A stretch of DNA of 6,843 bases from DTU018 sp029550685 (GTDB lineage: Bacteria > Bacillota > Syntrophomonadia > Syntrophomonadales > Syntrophomonadaceae), in NCBI GenBank assembly GCA_035412805.1, contig DAONVO010000106.1, positions 1 to 6,843 on the forward strand, given 5' to 3'. Below are positions 1-4,476 of this stretch, piece by piece. Numbering within the stretch: position 1 is the stretch's first letter; each line of letters begins with the position of its first letter. Position numbers and translations under genes: made by a program. The notes under the pieces were generated by a model that worked only from the letters and a program-made list of their open reading frames with translations, did not search any database and had not been told where the DNA came from.

Positions 1-1
1 T

Positions 2-493
2 TCAGGCCCGGGTATCGAGCAAATTAATCTGGCGGCCTGATTTTTCATCTACTAAATTGCCTTTATCAGAATAGGTTCCGGCCACGTCCCCGTTTAATAT
101 GGCCTGGATACTCTCTATATAATGAAGCGACTGCTCAATTAATTCGTTATTATGGTTATTGATAGCTTTCAACCGGGCTAAGTTATAACTCAGGCGATTT
201 ACATTTTCTTCTAATTCTTCTTTTATCTGCGGATACTCCTGTTCAACCCATTCCACCAGTTCCTTAGCGGCAGATCCAGGCAGGTCGAGCTTCTGCTGCA
301 GCTTATAGCGCTGGTTCTCCAGCTTTTCCAGCTGAGCTACCAGCCCAGCCTCCTCTTGAATGAGGCTGTCCAGTTCCTTGATTTGACCAGCTATAATAAT
401 CCGCTGCTTCTGTTCTCCCAGAACAGCCATCTGATCGAGGATATTGTTCTGTTTTCCCATCACCTCGACAAATTCCCGGAGTATCGCTTCCAT
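2..493 (-). CDS. flgN: FlgN-type flagellar export chaperone
   Basis: A 163-residue protein, complete with its TGA stop at 4-2. It is almost entirely alpha-helical and heptad-like, rich in Glu, Gln, Leu and Lys, with no signal peptide or membrane segment. This matches the FlgN family, cytoplasmic chaperones of about 140-165 residues that hold the hook-filament junction proteins FlgK and FlgL before type III export. The C-terminal helix (about residues 100-135) is followed by a polar, probably disordered tail, where FlgN proteins bind their clients. The ATG is preceded by AAAGGAAAG at suitable spacing. It begins 15 bp after the flgM stop, so the two genes are almost certainly co-transcribed. 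In Bacillus the next gene is flgK, and here that position would lie just off the left edge. Primary sequence conservation in this family is low, so the call leans on the flgM neighbour as well as on the coiled-coil character. Confidence 0.88.
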   Translation of the reverse strand: MEAILREFVEVMGKQNNILDQMAVLGEQKQRIIIAGQIKELDSLIQEEAGLVAQLEKLENQRYKLQQKLDLPGSAAKELVEWVEQEYPQIKEELEENVNRLSYNLARLKAINNHNNELIEQSLHYIESIQAILNGDVAGTYSDKGNLVDEKSGRQINLLDTRA

Positions 494-508
494 AGTATCT
501 TTCCTTTC

Positions 509-805
509 TTAAATTAACCGGTCAATAATGGCTCTTTCGATCATCTTTTCCGCTACTTGGTCCTCACTTAAGGTGTAGGTCCCCATGGAAATGCGCTCCC
601 GTAATTCTTCCACCTTTTCCATCCGGACATCCTCAGCCTGCCTGATAGCCTGCATAGCCTTCTGTTTAATGCGGCTCTCATCAGATATAGCCAGAGCATC
701 TTTTCGCATAGACCGGGCTGCTGATGCTGATTCTATGTTGTTAATTTTTTTGTTCTTGCCATACACCTGCAGCAGGTTTTGTACCTGAGTTTTGGAAATT
801 ATCAT
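509..805 (-). CDS. flgM: FlgM anti-sigma-28 factor
   Basis: A 98-residue protein, the usual length for FlgM. The C-terminal two thirds carries the family pattern: DALAISDES (about 36-44), a charged helix, then VRMEKVEELRERISMGTYTL (60-79) and VAEKMIERAIID (84-95). These helices bind the flagellar sigma factor (SigD/FliA) and keep it inactive until the hook-basal body is finished and FlgM is exported. The N-terminal third is polar and probably unfolded, as expected for a secreted anti-sigma factor. The ATG is preceded by GAGGTG nine bases upstream, a good ribosome site. The gene starts 54 bp downstream of a strong intrinsic terminator and is followed by flgN after a 15 bp gap. It therefore probably opens its own transcription unit rather than being read from comF-yvyF. 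No convincing SigD promoter was seen in front of it. Confidence 0.93.
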   Translation of the reverse strand: MIISKTQVQNLLQVYGKNKKINNIESASAARSMRKDALAISDESRIKQKAMQAIRQAEDVRMEKVEELRERISMGTYTLSEDQVAEKMIERAIIDRLI

Positions 806-834
806 TTTTTACTTCACCTCATCTATGGCGGTGC

Positions 835-862
835 ATTATGTTTCTGTAGCTTGTTTCGTAAA
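835..862 (-). promoter_or_regulatory. Candidate SigA-type promoter for flgM-flgN
   Basis: On the minus strand TTTACG (862-857, 4 of 6 to TTGACA) is separated by 16 bp from CATAAT (840-835, 5 of 6 to TATAAT). Transcription would start about 20-30 bases before the flgM start. The -35 element overlaps the T-tract of the upstream terminator. The assignment is by eye and rests on there being no other room for a promoter between the terminator and flgM. Confidence 0.3.
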
Positions 863-888
863 AAAAAGGGAAGTTCTTCACTCCCTTT
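860..888 (-). terminator. Intrinsic terminator after yvyF
   Basis: Read on the minus strand, AAAGGG-AGT pairs with ACT-CCCTTT around a GAAGA loop. The nine base pairs have one bulged T, and the stem is followed at once by a run of eight T. This is a classic rho-independent terminator. It sits 121 bp after the yvyF stop and 54 bp before flgM, so it separates the comF-yvyF unit from flgM-flgN. Confidence 0.85.
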
Positions 889-939
889 ATATGCGTTTTT
901 ATTCGATTAGCGCGCTGTTATGTAATAATACACTGATTT

Positions 940-959
940 TTAGCTGTAAGCTCAGCTAA
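940..959. repeat. Perfect 7-bp inverted repeat between yvyF and flgM
   Basis: TTAGCTG and CAGCTAA flank the six-base centre TAAGCT (plus strand). There is no T-run on either side, so it is not a terminator. It could be a protein-binding palindrome or a small RNA hairpin in the 3' untranslated part of the yvyF transcript. The rest of the 203 bp between yvyF and flgM is AT-rich and contains no credible gene. Confidence 0.4.
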
Positions 960-1008
960 GGCCTGGTTATTAACGCTGGAGAAAATGCGTCCCCTTAAGA
1001 AATTATGT

Positions 1009-1422
1009 TTATGATTGGTCCTTAATATGCATGCGATCCCGGGAAGCTCGTTTTTCGGGAGCAGCAGGTTTAGAACGAGCCGGGGAAATGACACCCCGTA
1101 TCTGACTATCCAGTTCCCGCAGGCAGTTGGCACAATAATTGCCACTATCAATGTGCGCACCGCAGCGCTGGCACTGCAGCACCTCCACAAAGCCTTTCGA
1201 CTGCAGGCGACCTTCCCGTAAAAACTGCAGAATCAATTCCTCGTCTACACCGGTTTCTTCTGCCACTTCAAAAACCGTAGCTCCTGGGTGATCGCGCACA
1301 TACCTGCGTACTTTCATATACTGCTCTTCTTCCTGTTCCCGGCAGCGAGAACAAACGGTCCTACCCTGCTGGTAGCCAAACAAGCGGCCACATATCGAAC
1401 AGTTTCTTAATTCTGGTGACAT
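1009..1422 (-). CDS. yvyF: YvyF-type flagellar operon zinc-ribbon protein
   Basis: A 137-residue cytoplasmic protein of the TIGR03826/YvyF type, found in Firmicutes flagellar loci next to flgM. Residues 8-27 hold one zinc-ribbon-like cluster (C8-x2-C11, C24-x2-C27). Residues 84-100 hold a second (C84-x2-C87, C97-x2-C100). Between them, about residues 42-73 resemble a short helix-turn-helix (GATVFEVAEETGVDEELIL), as in MerR-like or small DNA-binding modules. The C-terminal 30 residues are basic and probably disordered. The frame is open further upstream, but ATG 1422 is chosen because GGAGG (1434-1430) lies seven bases before it. The in-frame ATG at 1428 would touch the ribosome site, and a start at 1473 would overlap comF by 35 bases without a visible ribosome site. 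It begins 16 bp after comF ends and is surely co-transcribed with it. The molecular role is not known to me; a regulatory function is an inference from the domains and context. Confidence 0.85.
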   Translation of the reverse strand: MSPELRNCSICGRLFGYQQGRTVCSRCREQEEEQYMKVRRYVRDHPGATVFEVAEETGVDEELILQFLREGRLQSKGFVEVLQCQRCGAHIDSGNYCANCLRELDSQIRGVISPARSKPAAPEKRASRDRMHIKDQS

Positions 1423-1428
1423 CGCCAT

Positions 1429-1434
1429 CCCTCC
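1429..1434 (-). promoter_or_regulatory. Ribosome binding site deciding the yvyF start
   Basis: GGAGGG on the minus strand. It abuts the ATG at 1428-1426 (too close for efficient use) and is seven bases from the ATG at 1422-1420, so the second ATG is the likely start. Confidence 0.7.
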
Positions 1435-1438
1435 GTCT

Positions 1439-2161
1439 CTAGTAACCTTTGCCCGTAGCCCAAGTAATAACATTCACTTGGTTAGCTCCATTATCCAACA
1501 AAGTGCGGGCACACTCCCGACTGGTTGATCCAGTAGTGAATACATCGTCCACCAACAGAATATTCTTTCCCTTTATGCAATCAGCCTTGCGGATATCAAA
1601 TGCTTGTAGCAGGTTTCTTTCCCGCTCTTCCCGCGAACATTCCCGTTGAGATGGTGTTTCTTTTACTCTTATTAGCAGATTGGGATACATTTTTATCTTC
1701 AATTCTTTGCTAATCTGTTGACCCAGAGCTTCGGTCTGGTTGAAACCCCGTTGTTTTATACTGGCCTGGGTGGATGGAACGGGTATGATCATATCAATAG
1801 GCCAGAACCTCGGTTCTTTTTTCACCACTGCGGCCATCATTTTGCCCATGCGGTAGGCCAACTGACGCCGTCCTAAGAACTTTAAGACCTTGGTAGAAAT
1901 GCGATAAGGTTCCTCATAGGGCCCTACCGCTCGCGAAATCTTGAAAGGAGGAGTACGGGTCTGACAATCCTGACACAGGGGGCCAGTGCCTTCACACAAG
2001 TATTTGCCGCATCGATCACAGATAGGAAGAATCCGCTGCAGTTTAATCAACTGCTCCTGGCATGACCGGCACCAGGGCCGCCTGGTGCTGTATATGCCTG
2101 GATGCCGGCAAATACAGCATTCTCTTTGGGGGAACAACAAGTCCATCAAAAAGTTAACCAT
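1439..2161 (-). CDS. comF: ComF-family (ComFC-type) phosphoribosyltransferase-like protein
   Basis: A 240-residue cytoplasmic protein of the ComF/ComFC/GntX family, which takes part in DNA uptake during natural transformation in competent bacteria. The N-terminus has the usual zinc-finger region with paired cysteines at C15/C18, C31/C34, C48/C51, C56 and C63/C66. The C-terminal half is a type I phosphoribosyltransferase fold: IDMIIPVPS at 122-130, QRGFNQTEALG at 137-147, and the PRPP-loop motif ILLVDDVFTTGST at 201-213. Length and order agree with full-length family members. The ATG follows a G-rich ribosome site (GGGGGTGG). yvyF follows 16 bp after the stop. In Bacillus comFC is preceded by comFA and comFB, which are not present here. 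Because comF homologues also occur in bacteria not known to be competent, natural transformation is not shown by this gene alone. Confidence 0.93.
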   Translation of the reverse strand: MVNFLMDLLFPQRECCICRHPGIYSTRRPWCRSCQEQLIKLQRILPICDRCGKYLCEGTGPLCQDCQTRTPPFKISRAVGPYEEPYRISTKVLKFLGRRQLAYRMGKMMAAVVKKEPRFWPIDMIIPVPSTQASIKQRGFNQTEALGQQISKELKIKMYPNLLIRVKETPSQRECSREERERNLLQAFDIRKADCIKGKNILLVDDVFTTGSTSRECARTLLDNGANQVNVITWATGKGY

Positions 2162-2186
2162 AAACCCACCCCCTGCCTATGATCTT

Positions 2187-2216
2187 ATTATATTGTATTC
2201 CATTAAGTAACATGAA
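2187..2216 (-). promoter_or_regulatory. Candidate promoter for comF-yvyF
   Basis: A perfect TATAAT (2192-2187, minus strand) lies 26 bp before the comF ATG. The best -35 match is poor: TTCATG (2216-2211), 18 bp upstream. It follows directly after the inverted repeat at 2223-2281, the right place to restart transcription. The -10 match is clear but the -35 is weak, so an activator such as a DegU- or competence-type regulator may be needed; that last point is speculation. Confidence 0.4.
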
Positions 2217-2222
2217 TCTACC

Positions 2223-2281
2223 AAAAAGGACAGATCCCAGCGAATCACCGGTTTAAAACCAGACACCAGAGCTGTCCCCTT
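2223..2281 (-). terminator. Long inverted repeat with T-tract (terminator or dispersed repeat)
   Basis: On the minus strand AAGGGGACAG (2281-2272) can pair with CTGTCCTTTT (2233-2224). This gives ten base pairs, two of them G-U, and the 3' arm ends in a run of five T. The loop of about 38 bases contains its own small palindrome, GGTTT-T-AAACC. It would end transcription between the small ORF and comF. The 5' arm and the small ORF's stop codon both lie inside the structure, so the ORF's last codons are encoded by it. The GGGGACAG / CTGTCC ends also look like the short palindromic repeats scattered in several clostridial genomes, so it may be a repeat copy acting as a terminator. Confidence 0.5.
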
Positions 2282-2390
2282 GCTTGCTGCGCTTGACTTG
2301 ACGATGGGAAGTACGCCGGACCGCTGCAAACAGCATCAACATAATACCCAACCAGATGCCAAAGCCCAAGGTTTTTAGAAAAATAACCAC
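2253..2390 (-). CDS. Small single-helix membrane protein, unknown function
   Basis: A 45-codon frame with a GTG start at 2390-2388 and TAA stop at 2255-2253. I do not recognise it. The start has a strong ribosome site: GGAGG ends seven bases upstream, within AGGAGGAGG. The predicted protein is a short hydrophobic helix (about residues 7-24, including GFGIWLGIMLMLFAAV) after a short N-terminus with one Lys. It then has a strongly basic stretch (RRTSHRQVKRSK, 25-36) and a polar tail ending in VWF. By the positive-inside rule the tail would face the cytoplasm. It lies between degU and comF, where Bacillus carries yviA and comFA/FB. The last codons overlap an inverted repeat and the ribosome site lies in a terminator-like hairpin, which leaves doubt that it is a real gene. 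The hydrophobic-then-basic composition and the ribosome site argue for it. Confidence 0.55.
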   Translation of the reverse strand: MVIFLKTLGFGIWLGIMLMLFAAVRRTSHRQVKRSKQGDSSGVWF

Positions 2391-2441
2391 AAAAAGACCT
2401 CCTCCTGGCCTATCAGTATATGCATATGCTAGAAAGAGGTC
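2391..2441 (-). terminator. Terminator-like hairpin after degU containing a ribosome site
   Basis: On the minus strand GACCTCTTTCT (2441-2431) pairs along its whole length with AGGAGGAGGTC (2406-2396). This makes eleven continuous pairs, two of them G-U, around a 24-base loop, followed directly by five T (2395-2391). The loop includes a small palindrome (ATATGCATAT). It begins 25 bp after the degU stop and could end the degSU transcript. Its 3' arm is also the ribosome site of the small ORF whose GTG start follows the T-run, so it could instead hide that ribosome site. The large loop makes it a weaker terminator than the one at 860-888. Confidence 0.5.
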
Positions 2442-2466
2442 GCTTGATTACCTGTGAGGATCAAAT

Positions 2467-3108
2467 TTAGTCATCTGATACAATGTGGTTTTTGAGCGCA
2501 TATACAGCCGCTTGAGTACGGTCCTTAACGCCCAGCTTGCGGAATATACTGGTGAGATGATTTTTTACAGTTTTCTCGCTGATGAACATAAAATCGGCCA
2601 TTTCTTTGTTGGTATGTCCTTTGACCAGGCAGGCTAATACATCCCGCTCCCGTTTAGTCAGCCGTACCGTATCTTTTTTCTGGTCACTGCGGGTTATTTC
2701 CCGCACCAGGCGGTTGGCTACCCGGGGATGGATTACTACTTCACCATTCATAACCTTATATATAGTATCAATCAATTCGCTGCCGGCAACATCTTTTAAC
2801 ACATATGCAGATACGCCGGCTTTTACCATCTCTATGACTTCTTCATCTTCGTAAATGGTCAAAGCCACCACCCGTACAGAAGGCATTTCCCTCTTTATTA
2901 CCCGTGTAGCTACGATGCCGTCTGTTCCAGGCATATTAACATCCATGATAACCACGTCCGGTCTGAGCTTGCGGGCCATATTTATAGCCCCCTGGCCATC
3001 GCCTACTTCGGTTAATACCTCAATATTGGGGTCAAGTTCCAGTAATCGCCGCAATCCTTCCCTTACCAGAGCATGGTCATCGGCTATTATTACCTTTATT
3101 TTACCCAT
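2467..3108 (-). CDS. degU: DegU-like NarL/LuxR-family response regulator
   Basis: A 213-residue cytoplasmic transcription regulator. The receiver domain (about 1-120) has the acidic pair D10/D11, phospho-acceptor D56 in VVIMDVNMPG, T84 in the VALTIYED segment and K105 in YVLKDVAGSE, so all key receiver residues are present. A linker leads to a LuxR-type helix-turn-helix at about 147-207 (LTKRERDVLACLVKGHTNKE, then ISEKTVKNHLTSIFRKLGVK). Spacing and length are those of DegU, the regulator of motility, competence and exoenzymes in Bacillus. The ATG has a strong GGGAGG site seven bases away and overlaps the 3' end of the degS-like gene by 8 bp, indicating translational coupling. The gene itself is intact. 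If the partner kinase is truly broken, DegU would depend on another phosphate donor or act unphosphorylated. Confidence 0.92.
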   Translation of the reverse strand: MGKIKVIIADDHALVREGLRRLLELDPNIEVLTEVGDGQGAINMARKLRPDVVIMDVNMPGTDGIVATRVIKREMPSVRVVALTIYEDEEVIEMVKAGVSAYVLKDVAGSELIDTIYKVMNGEVVIHPRVANRLVREITRSDQKKDTVRLTKRERDVLACLVKGHTNKEMADFMFISEKTVKNHLTSIFRKLGVKDRTQAAVYALKNHIVSDD

Positions 3109-4290
3109 TATCTGCCTCCCCTTCTAATGGCACCTTTATAATAATTTGCGTACCTTCTCCTGGTTGAGAAAGAATTTGCAGTTCTCCGCCAAAGAGCTGT
3201 ACCCTTTCTTTCATACCCATGATTCCGTAGCTCTCGCGATGTTTACTAATTTCATTAGGATCAAATCCACAGCCCTCATCCTTGATCACCACAGTAAGCA
3301 GGGAACCGCTATCCTCCATTTTTACCAAAGCTTTGTTGACCCCAGCATGCTTGCGAACATTAGTGATGGCCTCCTGCACCAACCTGAACAAACCTACTTC
3401 CAAGGCCAAATCATATTGCCGCTGCTGACCAAAAACTACATAGTCAATTACGAAATCATACTTGGCCTCATATTCATTGAAATAAAATCTTTAAAAGTGT
3501 TAGAGAGGCCTTGGGCATGCACCAGGGTAGGCTTTAAATCATACATGATGCTGCGCACATCTGTAAGACTCTCAGTACCAATAGCTTTTAGGTTCTGCAG
3601 TTCATGCCGGATATGGATATCATCCTCCGGAATCATGCGCATAATCAGATCCAGGCGAATCAACATACTGGCCAGGCTCTGAGCCGGCCCATCGTGCAGT
3701 TCCCGGGCTATTTTACGTCGCTCTGCCTCAAGAGTTTCCACAATCCATAATTCCAATTGGTTCTTGCGATTTACTTGCTCAATGGTATCACTTAATTTAT
3801 CGGCTGAGCTCTGCATAAGCTTTAGAGCTATCGAGGTACTGTTTAATAGATTTTCAGCTTTCTTGAAAATGCTTCGATACTGCCGAATTTGATTTTCTAT
3901 TTCCTCCCTGCGCAGCTTTAGGAAACTCTCCTGCTGGCGAGCCTGCTGCAGTTTTATCTGCAAGGCTTGGGCAGTATCGTAAGCATTCTTAATATTTTCC
4001 TCGGTGGTAACATCGAAGAGTTTGCTGACTTCCATCAAGCGTAAGCGAGCCTGCCGGGCCAGCCTCTCATATTTGTTACCTATTTCGATGACCTGTTCAA
4101 TTTGCTGATTTATTTCTTGAATCTCAGTTTCCAGCTGGATACACTGTTTTTCACAGTTCTGGTTAATTTCAAATATGTCTTCCAGGCTTTTCTGCAGGGT
4201 CTCCGTGATCTGGGAAAATACTTCATCTAGTTGTTGCAGTAGCTTTAGTCCCTTAATGTCAATCTTTTTACTACTTTCGTCATGCCGCAT
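3101..4290 (-). pseudogene. degS: DegS-like sensor histidine kinase, interrupted by a frameshift
   Basis: Together the two frames give about 396 residues, the normal size for DegS (about 385). Residues 1-175 are a long coiled-coil cytoplasmic sensor region with no membrane segment, as in DegS. Residues 187-215 form the HisKA_3 dimerisation/phosphorylation box, ERRKIARELHDGPAQS with His199. The first frame continues to DFI (residue 270) and then runs out of frame to a TAA at 3450-3448. The rest is in the frame one base back, resuming as NEYEAKYDF. It carries a complete HATPase domain: QEAITNVRKHA (N box), IKDEGCGFD (G1 box) and YGIMGMKERV (G2 box), ending at TAA 3103-3101. One missing base between about 3490 and 3473 explains everything. 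The start ATG 4290 has AAGGAAGG six bases upstream. Whether this is a real mutation, a sequencing error or recoding cannot be decided here. As written, the kinase would lack its ATP-binding domain. Confidence 0.85.
3473..3490 (-). other. Frameshift site in the degS-like gene
   Basis: The upstream frame reads K-D-F-I-S and the downstream frame reads N-E-Y-E-A-K-Y. The -1 frame is closed by a TAA at 3493-3491, so the change of frame must lie after it. Family resemblance places it within GATTTTATTTCAATGAA (3489-3473). The T4 (3487-3484) and T3 (3482-3480) runs are natural places for a lost base. No classic X-XXY-YYZ slippery heptamer is in phase. Confidence 0.8.
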
Positions 4291-4336
4291 AAAAAACCTT
4301 CCTTAATTTTCTATCTATATATATAAATACTCCCAT

Positions 4337-4378
4337 AAAAAAAGCCCGGTATCAACCAATGAGAATCACCTCGCGGCT
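4337..4378 (-). terminator. Probable terminator of the DUF421-phosphohexomutase unit
   Basis: On the minus strand AGCC (4378-4375) pairs with GGCT (4346-4343), with inner GGT/ACC and AT/AT pairs separated by small internal loops. Seven T follow at once (4343-4337). The stem is broken but ends in GC pairs beside a good T-tract. It is 47 bp ahead of the degS start. The 46 bp between the T-tract and degS are very AT-rich (TATTTATATATATAG) and probably hold the degS promoter, but no clear -35/-10 pair was found. Confidence 0.5.
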
Positions 4379-4403
4379 GCGCGTAAACAATCAAAGATAA
4401 CAC

Positions 4404-4467
4404 GTAGCGGAAGCTTCAGCTTCCGCTATTTGTGACTGAATTCAGCGAAGACTGAAGTCTCCGCTAC
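4404..4467. repeat. Paired palindromic repeat (REP/MITE-like)
   Basis: Two hairpins, head to head, share the ends GTAGCGGA (4404-4411) and TCCGCTAC (4460-4467). The left is a perfect palindrome with 11-bp arms, TAGCGGAAGCT / AGCTTCCGCTA (4405-4428). The right, AGCGAAGACT / AGTCTCCGCT (4444-4465), has one mismatch that is a G-U pair in the minus-strand RNA. The spacer includes the palindrome CTGAATTCAG (4436-4445). The element begins 10 bp after the phosphohexomutase stop. It resembles intergenic REP-type or miniature inverted-repeat elements, but only one copy is visible in this window. Confidence 0.65.
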
Positions 4468-4476
4468 ATGTTCTGA

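Noticed and set aside
819..848. SigD-like promoter TACA-N15-GCCATAGA before flgM
   Set aside because: The -10 match to GCCGATAT is poor beyond GCC, and transcription would begin inside the flgM ribosome site.
918..1190. 90-codon minus-strand frame overlapping yvyF
   Set aside because: It uses another frame through the second zinc-ribbon region of yvyF, has no ribosome site, and runs into the AT-rich gap.
1423..1473. Longer yvyF start at 1473 (17 extra residues)
   Set aside because: It would overlap the comF coding end, lacks a ribosome site, and the extra residues are unlike the family N-terminus; GGAGG at 1434-1430 points to 1422.
3473..3496. Programmed -1 frameshift in degS
   Set aside because: No in-phase X-XXY-YYZ heptamer is present. 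The T-rich candidates re-pair badly in the A site, and no strong stimulatory stem was seen. A mutation or base-calling error is simpler.
3146..3682. 178-codon plus-strand open frame across the degS region
   Set aside because: It lies antisense to the well-supported HisKA_3/HATPase coding sequence, has no ribosome site or family resemblance, and its composition is that of a shadow frame.
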